From assembly GCF_963855985.1 (NCBI RefSeq), contig NC_087110.1, forward strand, positions 3,215,001-3,279,000: 64,000 nt of DNA, given 5' to 3'. Position numbers and translations under genes: made by a program. The notes under the pieces are model-generated. The model was not told the origin of the DNA. It saw nothing but the letters and a program-made list of their open reading frames with translations, and did not search any database. Positions 20,896 to 31,226 of this stretch are shown here, piece by piece; the stretch's first letter is position 1, and each line of letters starts with the position of its first letter. The stretch is from Ostrinia nubilalis (taxonomy: Eukaryota; Arthropoda; Insecta; Lepidoptera; Crambidae).

Positions 20896-21997
20896 CAGTG
20901 TGAGTCATGTTAAAGTGTACATATGAAAATAGATAAAACTATACCTATTTTATCGACAAAAAGAGGTCAAATTTTTTTTGAGATTTTTTTTTAATTTTTT
21001 ATCGATTTTTTTTTCTTCCAATTACTTATTGTAAAGAAAACGTAATAACTTTTAAACTAAGAGGTATATCCTGATAAAATAAAAACAGTAATAATGCTAA
21101 ATAACAGGCAATACTGAAAAAATACATAAAATACCCAGAAAATGCCAACAAATAATAAAAAATGAGACTTTTTGAAAAAAATCTGCTTAAAAATTCGTAT
21201 TTTTTTGGTTATTTGATAAATTTTTCAAAAAAATGCCCCTATAATAGGTGGTTTTTATTACTTTGTATTATTCTCTATCGTATTATCTTTGTAAAACCAA
21301 AAATCGCATGTCTCTATCCCTATCACAACATTTGCTATGATCGTTTGAACAAAGGCCTGCCACAACATTATTCTCCGCTACAGGTAGAGACAATTTTAAT
21401 TTTAACTAAAATGCTTATTTTACTTCGAAATCTTTTGTTTTTATTTGAAATCTAACTTGTTTTTATCAAAATTACAAATCTAGAGCCATTTTCAGTTTCG
21501 TTGTCAACGAAGCGTTGAATGGCGTGCCCGGAGAGGCTTAGTTCAAACAATCATTGCAAACGTTGTGATAGGGATAGAGACATGCGATTTTTGGTTTTAC
21601 GAAGGTAATACGATACAGAATAATAAAAAGTAATAAAAACCACCGGTTATAGGGGCATTTTTTGGAGAAATTTATCAAATAACCAAAAAAACACAATTTT
21701 TTTAGCAGATTTTTTTCAAAAAGTATCATTTTTTATTATTTTCTGGCCTTTTTTTGTGTATTTTATGTATTTTTTAGTATCGCCTGTTATTTAGCATTAT
21801 TACTGTTTTTATTTTATCAGGATATACCGCTTAGTTTAAAAGTTATTACGTTTTCTTTACAATAAGTAATTGGAAGAAAAAAAATTCGATAAAAAATTAA
21901 AAAAAAATCTCAAAAAATTTTTGACCTCTTTTTTGTCGATAAAAATAGGTCTAGTTTCATCTATTTCCATATGTACACTTTAACGTGACTCACACTG
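20896..21997. mobile_element. 1.1-kb fold-back DNA element with ~470-bp inverted arms
   Basis: The left arm starts 'cagtgtgagtcatgttaaag' and the right arm ends 'ctttaacgtgactcacactg'. The two arms stay inverse for roughly 470 bp each, to about 21365 and 21540, with a ~170-bp unique centre. TATA flanks both ends, so the duplication is TA or TATA, as in Tc1/mariner-type elements. The 97- and 63-codon frames are the same arm sequence read twice and look non-genic. No transposase was found; it must be mobilised in trans. Confidence 0.85.
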
Positions 21998-22059
21998 TAT
22001 AATTTAAGCATAATACTTGTAATTATTATAAGAATATGCTGTAGATTTTCCTTGAATAA

Positions 22060-22625
22060 ATAAATAAATAAATAAATAAATTATACGTCTCTAGAAAACA
22101 AGGTTATATTCGGACAAAATCGGTTTTCTAATTGTGTGAACATGACAGAGTGATTCATAATGAAAATCTTGCCCTATATGTAAACCAAGCTGTTTTAAGT
22201 TTGGCTATCCGTTCAAGTACCAGCGAAAGATACTACAGAAAATTGCTACCGCGGTCTCATGGGTTCCACGAGACTCCTATACTACCTATCTTTGGCGTTG
22301 CGTAATTGATAACTATTTATTTATAACTACTTCTAATTTATGAACCATAATTATATTAATTGAAAATTATACTGTTAACAACAATGATAACCATATTTAC
22401 CGTAAACAAGGAAAATTATAATAAGCATTTATTTTCCGTTGTTTATGTCGCTAAAGTTATTAGAATCTATCAATTGAGTAATTTAAATACCTACATTATT
22501 CATTTACACAGTAATATAATCATTTACATAGGTGACAAATCTTTATCTACTACAATAGAGGCTGGAGAAAAAATCCGGGAGATCGTGGTCCTTAGCGCTC
22601 AAAAGATTCCTTACATACCTACATA
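22060..22625. other. Intergenic, nothing recognised
   Basis: A (taaa)n run near 22056-22080, then AT-rich sequence. The 88-codon forward frame at 22360-22626 has no domain. Confidence 0.45.
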
Positions 22626-22768
22626 AGGGACTATTCCCATCTCTCATTCCCACCGCTGCAACTCCTGTGTAGCCAGGATCTACAGCTTGACCGCCAATAA
22701 CAACCCAACCAGTGAAGGTCAAGTTTGTCCTAGGGAAAGTTAAGCTGTCATTGGACCCGCAACGAAAA
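22626..22768 (+). repeat. Interspersed repeat A, partial
   Basis: From 'gggactattcccatctctca' to 'cattggacccgcaacgaaa'. The right third is missing. Confidence 0.65.
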
Positions 22769-22798
22769 CCCCATTTGATGATACAATTTTGCTACACA

Positions 22799-22934
22799 TT
22801 CGTTCCAGCCCAATGACGTCCACTGCTGGTCTGCTGGACAAAGGCCTCCCCCAAGGATTTCCACAACGACCGGTCCTGCGCTTCCCGCATCCAGGTGCTT
22901 CCCGCGACCTTCACCAGATCGTCGGTCCCACACG
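22799..22934 (-). mobile_element. RTE-type LINE fragment, cut by a mariner
   Basis: 'cgttccagcccaatgacgtc' ... 'gatcgtcggtccca' runs directly into the mariner terminus at 22937. The continuation is not recognised beyond 24205. Confidence 0.65.
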
Positions 22935-22936
22935 TA

Positions 22937-24203
22937 CGAGGGGCGGCTGAAAAGTTCTGAGCCTAGGGTATTAAAAATGCCGATAGAAAAGTATAAAAAA
23001 TATATTTTCCTCTTTAATCTCCCTCTACTACAACGGACTTCTTACATTTGTGTAAAAGAGCTTTTAACCCACTGAAAAAAAAATCGCAATCTTTGCCTTC
23101 GAAATGAGCCTTTAACGCCGCCTTAATTTCTTTGTCACTCAAAAATCTTCGTTCCTGAAGGTCTTTTTTCCAATTTGAGAATTAGACAAAATAGCTAGGG
23201 ATTCGGACTAAACTGTGTAGTGGGTGATTAATTTCTTGAAATCCAATTTTACCTGGGGCAAGCCATGCAACATGCGCGATGTGCGCGGGCGAATTGTCTT
23301 GCAATAACAGATTTCCTTTCGCCAGTTTGCCTCTCAATATTTCAACAACCACTTGACGCACTCTTATCAACAGTACATTGTAATAATCTCCGTTTATTGT
23401 AGTTTTTTTTAAATAGGTAGTCAATGAATAAAATTCCTCCACAATCCCAAAAATAGTGTCTATGAGCTTGGGTGTCGATCGCTCCACTTTGAATTTCCGC
23501 GGCGGCGTTTTCCCTTTTAAATCCATTGCATTGACTCTTATTTTGACTCTACATCGTACTGCCGGATCTATTACTTATCAATAGTGACAATGTGAGAAAA
23601 AAATTGTTAGGATTATGGCCAAAGATGTCCTAAAACTCCTGCGAAGTTGTGACTCGACGCTGGTTGTCGAGCGGCGTGAGCATTTTTGGCACCCATCGCG
23701 CGCACCCCTATTTCATGTGCAAATTAGTATGAAAAATATCGCCAATACGTTCCTTGCTAATGCCTATGGCTTCAGCTATCTGTCACAGCTTAATTCGCTG
23801 ATCTCTAAAGCAAGATTCATAAAATTTTCATTATTTTATTCGTTAATGGCGAAATCTGGCCGCCCTGACTTGCGGTCATCTTTTAGCGACTCCCTGCCAT
23901 GCTTGAACTATCGGATCCAATCTTTCATGATAGCAAATGAAGGCCCAGACTCCCCATAAACTGTAAACATCTCATCAAATGTTACCGTCAGCGGTTTGTT
24001 CCTCTTTTTGAGGAATTTTATGACAACTGTGTACTTCAATTTCGTACATTGCGTGGATGACTGAGACATGATGATGTTTACGAATTAATTACTAAAAGCG
24101 TGATGACGCTAATGAAATGAAACTTTGTACATAATTAAATTTAGCGCGAGTCAATAATAACACTTGAAGATACTTAGGCTCAAAACTTTTCAGCCGCCCC
24201 TCG
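22937..24203 (-). mobile_element. Mariner-like element, 1.27 kb, defective
   Basis: Inverse termini 'cgaggggcggctgaaaagtt' and 'aacttttcagccgcccctcg' are flanked by TA (22935-22936 and 24204-24205). The inner bases 'ctgagcct'/'aggctcaa' extend the repeat to about 28 bp with one mismatch. It carries a minus-strand transposase pseudogene. Length and termini are those of a full-size mariner. Confidence 0.9.
23160..24069 (-). pseudogene. Mariner transposase pseudogene
   Basis: Reading starts at an ATG at 24069 (MSQSST...). The helix-turn-helix region continues to '...KDWIR' and then an in-frame stop precedes 'FKHGRESLKDD', the conserved segment before the catalytic domain. The C-terminal part at 23182-23526 keeps 'GDYYNVLLIR' and 'LLLQDNSPAHIAHVA', where D-N-S-P-A-H contains the second catalytic Asp of mariner transposases. 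Stops and frame changes separate the parts, so no functional enzyme is made. A forward 114-codon frame at 23615-23959 is a shadow. Confidence 0.85.
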
Positions 24204-24390
24204 TAGTTTACTACACACAATGTAACAATTTGCCATGCATTTTTTTACATGTTCACGCACGTTGTCATGAACTTATGTTACGGTCATGACAATTTTGTGA
24301 TCGTTCAATACAATCGATGAATGACAACAAAAAATACTACCTCGTAGATACACATTATCATGGCGATCCAGTGGTGTGAAATAATATTCA

Positions 24391-24445
24391 TCATCATCAT
24401 AATCTCAGCCATAGGACGTCCACTGCTGAACATAGGCTAACAACC
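24391..24445 (-). mobile_element. RTE-type LINE 3' tip
   Basis: 'catcatcatcataatctcag' then 'ggacgtccactgctgaacat'. Confidence 0.6.
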
Positions 24446-24617
24446 AATGTGTGTTACCAGTGATGACTTAAGGTTCAGAAACGTGACCTCTCATTTTAGG
24501 CCTGATACAGATGCCACCGATTGATTTCATAGAAATGTGCCTGCTACTTTAACCATGCACATGAAAACAATACACATCGCACGTCAATATTTATTTAACT
24601 ATTGTAAACCCTCGAAA

Positions 24618-24740
24618 AATAAGCTGACAAAGGTGACTGAGTTTCTTGCACTGCTTCTTCTCAGCACTGGTCCATTTAATGTCCCAAAGCAGTGCTAACA
24701 TTAATACTGGGACGTGTAAAAGCGCTTCGTAAAAGCCTGC
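24618..24740 (+). repeat. Interspersed repeat B copy
   Basis: 'agctgacaaaggtgactgag' ... 'aatgtcccaaagcagtgcta' ... 'tactgggacgtgtaaaagcg'. Confidence 0.65.
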
Positions 24741-24769
24741 TTATTTGCAGAAGAAAAAAAACATCTGTC

Positions 24770-25430
24770 AGTTTTTACAAAAAGTTTTTGTGACAATCAA
24801 ATGACCGTTCCAAATGAAATGTTACACGTTTGCAGCATAAGTTATATTGTTAACGCTATATTACAACGGAACTACCTAGTTCTGTAAATCCTTAAGATTG
24901 ATAGCGGACAATTAAACTATTAAACTATCCCGAATAGGTGTGCGAAACGTATCAAGATGCCACAATTCGCTCGTAAATTTACACCAAACAAAGTGTTAGT
25001 TCCCATAGTTAAACAACTATCTGGAAGACAATCATATAACTTCTCCCATGAACATAGTTACTGTAACAAGTGCCTTATCTTTTGGTGAAGGCCCTGTACT
25101 ACATTTATTACGATCTAATAAGGGCTCTGTGGTAGGAATTTTATGATCATTATGAAACGACACTGAGTTAAGAAATTCTTAAGATCTAAGTTTATAATTG
25201 CTCGAAATGTTGTTCGACCAATCATTTATGCTTGATTTTATATTGACTTCATCATAGTCCCTTATACCTTTTAGAAACTCAAGTTTTAATATAAGATTGA
25301 CTTAATAGAAAACACCAGTGCCAAATTAATTATGTGGGACATACACTCACTAAACAGGCTGATGACCATAAAATGTTTCACCAACCGTCCAAATGTTTCA
25401 GCCATATTTAAAACTTATAAGAAACTCATA
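24770..25430. other. Intergenic, nothing recognised
   Basis: AT-rich; no domain-bearing frame. Confidence 0.45.
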
Positions 25431-25431
25431 A

Positions 25432-25592
25432 TACTTACTCATTTTATTTTTGCAAGTAGACTTTCAAAAACACTTTTACATGTCCCAGTACTAACCCTAC
25501 CACAGCTTCGGGACAATAAATGGGCCAGTGCTGAGAAGAAGCAGCGCAAGAAACTTAATCACTATTGTCTGGCTCGTTTTCAAGGGTTTTGG
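25432..25592 (-). repeat. Interspersed repeat B copy
   Basis: Reverse orientation: 'acatgtcccagtactaaccc', 'cttcgggacaataaatgggc' and 'gctgagaagaagcagcgcaa'. The 109-codon forward frame crossing it is not a gene. Confidence 0.65.
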
Positions 25593-25599
25593 GCATTTG

Positions 25600-26148
25600 G
25601 GCAGTTAAAACTGCCATTAAGTCAGAAGACGAACCAGAAATTCTATGGGAACCTAGCTTAAATGACGTCACACCAAACAATACCGTAATAAGACGAGTGC
25701 ATCCTGAATTGAATGATTTAAATTGCAAAACCATTAACCTTGGTGTTGGACCATGTTCCCTGACAAATACATTTTGGTCTGCGTAAGTATATCAGCATTG
25801 TCTTCGTTTCGCACAGTTACCGCCAAGGTTTTACATTGTTTCATTTCCTATACTATGCGTTCGATTCATCTCCGTAATTGTGTGGTTATTTTGGAAGGGC
25901 GTTCAATGTGCTTACCATAAGTTTACGTTAATGGCGACTGCGGAAAAAATACCATGAAAATGTGTGACAGATTGTGCAACGCCCCTAGCAGCTACTTTCA
26001 AGAACTAAAATCTTCATAGATTTTTTGACGCATTCGCCAGCAAGCACACCTAACGTAAACTCATGGTAAGTAGGTATGTACCTACACTGTTTATGTTGAG
26101 GATGTTTTGCTTGGTGGTGCCATCGCCCCATCGGGCAGTAAGGTTCTA
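25600..26148. other. Intergenic, nothing recognised
   Basis: The frame at 25565-25786 has no recognisable domain. No paired termini. Confidence 0.4.
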
Positions 26149-26149
26149 A

Positions 26150-26256
26150 AGTAGATGCTACATAGAAAGCGCAGCGTAAGACGTTCACTCACAAGGTAGA
26201 TCGACACCTCATAATGCAGTGGACCTCCCATGGCCATAATGATGATGGAACTAATT
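26150..26256 (+). mobile_element. RTE-type LINE fragment, diverged
   Basis: 'gaaagcgcagcgtaagacgt', 'acaaggtagatcgacacctc' and 'cataatgatgatgg' follow the LINE order with a large internal deletion. Confidence 0.5.
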
Positions 26257-26548
26257 ACACCATTCAATCAACCAACATCTCGATTCGCAGGGCTTAAAGG
26301 GCTAAATAAGTAAATGTGTCTATGTAGGTAATTTTGAAGTGGAACATTTTATTTATTCCCTAAATCATAAAAATGCGGTTTAAAAAAAACGTTAAAATTA
26401 ACCTTGCTTTGATACAAATCAGTTCATAAACCTTCAAGGTGACTACAACGCCACTCTGTCCTTCTGCATTTACGCATCTTGGTCCATTGGTACGAGAAAG
26501 ACTTCTACCCTGTAGTTCTAGGTTTGATTCTCAGGTGCACCCTGACTC

Positions 26549-26610
26549 AGTTTTGTGTATCCTCATTCCTCAGTTACTTAAGTAACTGAGGAATGAGGAT
26601 ACACAAAACT
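26549..26610. repeat. 62-bp perfect palindrome without spacer
   Basis: Bases 26549-26579 are the exact reverse complement of 26580-26610 (left half begins 'agttttgtgtatcctcattc', centre 'cttaag'). Symmetry breaks on both sides at once. It sits just after a tRNA-like scrap ('taggtttgattctcag', 26518-26533). It has no target duplication that I can see. Confidence 0.9.
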
Positions 26611-26889
26611 AATTAATAAATATTGATTAATTAATTAATCAATGTGACTATCTGAAAGAGAAACGGTTTATTTATAACTCCTTTACATTTACAATAGCAA
26701 TTTTACTGCTAGCGGAATACGAAAACGAAACTTCGATAAGTAATTTAGTTATGTAGGTTGTGGAGTATTTAATTTTTTTTTATTTTTTAGGTATTTTTTA
26801 ATTGAATCATTTATTAATAATGACCAAATAAGTATGGGGAACGATAAATATATCCTACTGATTATTGAACTTCAGTTGTTAAATAATTA

Positions 26890-27974
26890 GGGGAAAGTAG
26901 TACGAGTTGATCCCCTGGGGTAAGATGATCTTTCGCGATTGTGCTGAAACCACTAACGTCATTTAGTTTCTTTCACTGGTAAAACATAGCTCTGGACACA
27001 TCCCCGCCTCAGTCAAATCGTAATGGTGGCGTGAGCGATACATCGAATTTGACGAGAAAAAAGAAAAAATGTGTACTTCTGATCTAAAATAGGCATGACT
27101 TTGAGCTTATGTTACTTTTATTCAAACAATGTTAAATGTAATTACTGTTGTCGTTAGGCTTTCTATTATGTTTAATTTTAATATTTTGGCCATAAAAACT
27201 TAGCCGCGTACTTGTAGATTATTTTAGCAAATATTTAACAAAAAGTGGGACTTGGGTCAAGATGATCCCTTCCTATATGTACGAGATGATCCCTGGGAAT
27301 TAAAACAAAAAAGTCAATGGAGTAGGTAAAGGGAAGTGAAATAAAAGAAAGAGAACTTCATATAACTCACCTGAGTCTGAAGGAGATGATACTGAGTGGC
27401 TGTACTGAACAGAAAAGTTTTCAGGCGATACCAAGGGTGAAGGATGGATAAAATGTTATGCATGTGGAAAATGGGGCCATTAAGCATGTGCTGGGGTAGA
27501 GGGTGATGAAGCAGGTGAATTTATTTGTGATATATTCAACACAGCTCCAGCCAAAAAGCGTTTCAATTATTTAAACGCTTTTTAGCAGGTACTAAGAAAG
27601 AATCAGTTATTTTCGTTATTTAATTCGTAAATGTTTTTCTTTTCTAACTTTTTAACGATTTGTTCGCATAATTAGGTACTCCGAAAGGAATATAACCAGA
27701 AAAGAATAGATCATAGAACAGAATCATAGGGATCATCTTACCCCTACCTGGGGGATCATCTTACCCACAGGGGTGTACAAGATGATCACTTTGTAAGGTT
27801 TTGCAAAAAATGAAATATTTTAATGAAACCTCAATTCATTTCTGGTTTTGAGTATAAGGAAAGTTGGATAGATAAATATACTAGTAGTAATCGTCTTTAT
27901 TTTTGGTTTACCTTGAAAAATATGTATTTTACAGCGATTCCCGCTTAAGGGGATCATCTCGTACTACTTTCCCC
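26890..27974 (+). mobile_element. Decayed pogo/Tc1-type element, 1,085 bp
   Basis: Inverse termini 'ggggaaagtagtacgagttg' (left) and '...atctcgtactactttcccc' (right) match over ~27 bp with one mismatch. They are flanked by TA (26888-26889 and 27975-27976). Both subterminal regions repeat 'gatgatcccc/ggggatcatc' (about 26911, 27263, 27286, 27748, 27950). A small piece of coding sequence survives inside. Confidence 0.85.
27376..27545 (+). pseudogene. Remnant of a pogo-like transposase C-terminal zinc-binding segment
   Basis: Conceptual translation gives ...EGDDTEWLY, stop, then 'GWIKCYACGKWGH', stop, 'ACAGVEGDEAGEFICD'. The Cys-x2-Cys / Trp-x-His / x2-Cys / Phe-x-Cys pattern resembles the PHD-like tail seen on insect pogo/tigger-type transposases. 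Two in-frame stops make it dead, and the catalytic DDE domain is not found. Confidence 0.55.
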
Positions 27975-28001
27975 TACTCTTATTAAGGAAAATATAATAA
28001 C

Positions 28002-28110
28002 CAAAGGTAGCAGGAAGGCACTGGATACAGGCCGCTACCAACCGGCCAATCTGAAAATCATTGGAAACTTGTTCAGCAATGCACGTCCTCTAGCTGAAAT
28101 CATGATGATG
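28002..28110 (+). mobile_element. RTE-type LINE 3' end fragment
   Basis: 'aggcactggatacaggccgc' ... 'cacgtcctctagctgaaatc' 'atgatgat'. Confidence 0.65.
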
Positions 28111-28450
28111 TTTACCTACTTGTGTTAAAAAAATAACCACATAATTATTCAATTCATAAGTAACATAACGTATGTTTAACTACCTACTAATATTATGACA
28201 TAGATGAATTATTTTAAGGGAAACTTTACAGAAATTATCTTTGACTTTGAACTGAACAATGTCATCAGTGGACTCTGCATACAAACGTGATGACACATTT
28301 CCGCATCAAATCAATTTACTATGAGGTGTTATAATAAGCATGATTTGTAATATTTCAAGTGCAGTACGGATGACGTAATTTTATAGATAAAAGTTAATTA
28401 GTATAAAAATCATTGGTTTGTCATGTTGGCTTAAAATAAAGTGGGTTATG
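28111..28450. other. Intergenic, nothing recognised
   Basis: AT-rich, no feature. Confidence 0.5.
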
Positions 28451-28454
28451 ACTT

Positions 28455-28610
28455 ATCCCACCGCATTCCCACCACTGCAACTCCTGTATAGCCAAGAACT
28501 CAGCTTGGCATCCAATGAAACCCAACCAGTGAAGGTTGAGTAGTCCCTGGGGATAGCTGTCTTGGAACCCGCAACGAATTTTATCAGAAGAATATAAAGT
28601 TCGAAGTATA
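28455..28610 (+). repeat. Interspersed repeat A, diverged
   Basis: 'cccaccactgcaactcctgt' ... 'agtccctggggatagctgtc' ... 'ttatcagaagaatataaag'. Confidence 0.6.
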
Positions 28611-28620
28611 AAGACAGAAC

Positions 28621-28766
28621 AATCATCATCATGATTTCAGCCATAGGACGTCCACTGCTGAACAAAGGCCTCCGCCAAATACATATTTCCACAATGACCT
28701 GTTGTTAGCGGCTGCATCCAGCGCCTTCCTTTTGCCCTTGTGAGGTCGTCGGTTCACCTTGTAAAG
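28621..28766 (-). mobile_element. RTE-type LINE 3' end fragment
   Basis: 'aatcatcatcatgatttcag' 'ggacgtccactgctgaacaa' ... 'ggtcgtcggttcaccttgta'. Confidence 0.7.
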
Positions 28767-29080
28767 ACAGGACAATACAGATAGTAAAAAAGTGGGATAG
28801 TGTGCAACAGTGGTCTAATAGTATCCCAATGGCAAGTAAAAGTCATTGTGCGCAAAGCAGTCAGTATAAGTAGGTTACTTACGTGCATAAAAAAACCAGG
28901 ATAACAAGAAACCACAATCTAATACAAATATTATGATTCACAAGCATTATAATAAAATTCCTATGATTCAGAAAATTTCACACTGTAGGTAATAGACAAA
29001 CAGATAAGGAGGTGTATTCACAATATGTGGCCAGTAAACTTCTACATAAACAAATGAGTGTTGTTGGCATAAGTCCACCT
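28767..29080. other. Intergenic, nothing recognised
   Basis: No supported feature. Confidence 0.45.
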
Positions 29081-29082
29081 TC

Positions 29083-29335
29083 TTAGCCCGGAGAATCACT
29101 AAAATCAAGTGGCAGTGGGCGGGGCACATAGCTCGCAGAGCTGATGGCCGCGGGTGCAGAAAAGTTCTCGAGTGGCGACCACGAGCCGGAAGACGTAGTG
29201 TGGGCAAGGGCAACTAGGTGGACCAACGATCTGGTGAAGGTCGCGGGAGGTGCCTGGATGCTGGCGGCGCAGGACCGGTCTTTGTGGAAATTCTTTGCCC
29301 AGTAGTGGACGTCATTCGACTGAAACGAACCCTTA
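29083..29335 (+). mobile_element. RTE-type LINE 3' end, ~250 bp
   Basis: Encodes a broken version of the polymerase C-terminus, running from 'aaatcaagtggcagtgggcg' through 'gtggaccaacgatctggtga' and 'gcctggatgctggcggcgca' to 'gtagtggacgtcattcgact'. The frame is shifted and part of the final exon-like block is deleted. Confidence 0.75.
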
Positions 29336-29486
29336 TAATGTTTAACTCTCGACCGAGTTACAGAGGATCTCAGTTCAATTTCCATGTTTGGACTTGCAGA
29401 GCCTTATTATAAAAAAGTTAAACCCGGGATGAACACTGGTTTAAAATGACATTTCTATACTTTTCAAATTAAACTAGAGTGCCTAA

Positions 29487-29565
29487 ATTGGCGGTCAAGC
29501 TGTAAATCCTGGCTACACAAGAGTTGCAGCGGTGGGAACGTGAGGTGGGAACAGTCCCGTAGAGT
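29487..29565 (-). repeat. Interspersed repeat A, left end only
   Basis: 'gcggtcaagctgtaaatcct' 'gagttgcagcggtgggaacg'. Confidence 0.6.
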
Positions 29566-29569
29566 ACCA

Positions 29570-30003
29570 AAATTACATAATATAAGTTCCCATACCCAAT
29601 TTGGCTAGGATGTTTAAATATACAAGGTCGTATGAAATTAAATAATGATTCCGAATTTCTGAGCTGAGGGAGACACCAACCAAGTGCCATGTCAAAGGTT
29701 ATCTTTCTTTCTTTTCGTGTCGACAACAAACCTACAAGGCCTATTATGGCGACTCATAAAATCGGATATTGGAGTCAATGACCATGATAGAAGAATGCGC
29801 ACTTTCAGCAGTAAATCCTTAGAACAAATACTTATTTACTATTCAACCAAAAAATTATAACTAGCGAGCTATGTTAAACCGTAAGAATGATAATTTCAAT
29901 CGGTTCCATTATACGGTCGTGCTTAGAATAAATTACTTACAATATTCTTGAAAACGAACCATCGTCATTGGAAAAATCCTTATACGATTCAACAAAATAT
30001 CCT
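29570..30003. other. Intergenic, nothing recognised
   Basis: AT-rich up to the TTAA at 30004. Confidence 0.45.
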
Positions 30004-30942
30004 TTAACCTCCTGGGGCCTGGCGTCATATATTTATTACATAAAACAAAAAAATATAAATCAACCTTAGATTAATAAAACCTAGATGGATAGTCTTCATA
30101 CAAACGCTTCGTCAAGAGTGAGGCAAAAATCTTATGTCATTAGTGTCAATTTTGTTGGGGAGTGTAGACAGTGAAGGCGATTTTCCCGAAAGTAGGGAAA
30201 TTTTTAATACGTTTTTAATAATTTTATAATTAACAAAAACAAAACGCATCATGTACTTACTTATTTATTGAATTCAAAGTACCTACCTAATAACAATAAG
30301 ATAAATCGACTTAAAAGTCTCGATTTCATAAAAAAGGAAGTGTATTTGTACGGCGAACAATTGGGAAATAAATTTTCTTGTTACTGGTATCATTCCCGTA
30401 TTTAATTTTTGAAAGCCAAATTCAAGCAAAATACGCGTCGAATCGTAGTACTTACTTATGAAATGTAACACTGGTCACTTTCTTTTGTTTTTCTGATGTA
30501 TTTTAGACACCCTTTCACAGCACAAACCGTTTTAATTAATTAAAATTCGTCGGACGTGTTTACCAATTTTTCACTTTGACAGTTCATGTGACGTTTACGG
30601 GTAAGCCGTGCCGGCTCCCTAAAAACTGCCTCACCTTTCGTGCACTGACTATCTATCGCTATCTGTTGAAATTTACCAGAACTTTTACGTTAGTTAGTTA
30701 GATGATGCATCTGTCCATCATTCTTAGCTGTGATTGGCCAGTGAAGTGAAGTTTATATTTTTTTATCTTTAATTGAAATAGCGAAGGCGCCGCGACCGGG
30801 AACAAGTGGTTAGTAATAATGAGATTTTTACTAAAATATGAACGATTTCTATAAGCCTTTGTTATTATTCGTTTTGGGATTTGAACTGTTTTATTATCTG
30901 AGTATCACTGATTGTGGAAATACGTATGAAAACTACGAAAAC

Positions 30943-31122
30943 TGTTGAAATACATAAAGCACAACACTATGATCGTCAATTGATTTGCACTTCACTAGTG
31001 TCAATTTTTTTTTCTTCTCTCTGGTCGCGCCGAGCGTCCCACCGGTGTTAATTTGTATTAATATAAAATGTGCTGAAATAAAAGCAAGTTGATCTACAAA
31101 CAGTTTATCATTATTCTCAATA
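30943..31122 (+). repeat. 5' LTR of copia element (180 bp)
   Basis: Starts TGTTGAAATAC, ends TTCTCAATA, and is preceded by the duplication AAAAC (30938-30942). By eye it is identical to the 3' LTR at every base, including a run of nine T. It contains 'ctgaaataaaagc', a likely polyadenylation signal. Confidence 0.95.
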
Positions 31123-31134
31123 TGGTAGCAGAGC
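31123..31134 (+). other. Primer binding site, initiator tRNA-Met
   Basis: TGGTAGCAGAGC begins immediately after the LTR. Its first 11 bases are complementary to the 3' end of animal initiator tRNA-Met (…CTCTGCTACCA). Use of initiator tRNA-Met is usual for Ty1/copia elements. Confidence 0.85.
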
Positions 31135-31226
31135 GTAGTTAGCTACAACAGTGGATAACGGAACAATAAAAGGGGTTGCGATCCTGAAAATTGTGGTAGC
31201 ACATTGTGAGTGTGACTTCGACAAAA

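Noticed and set aside
21162..21729. Two similar frames of 97 and 63 codons as a duplicated gene
   Set aside because: They are the same arm of a fold-back element read on opposite strands.
25332..25786. Forward frames of 109 and 73 codons
   Set aside because: They run through a reverse repeat B copy and lack any domain.
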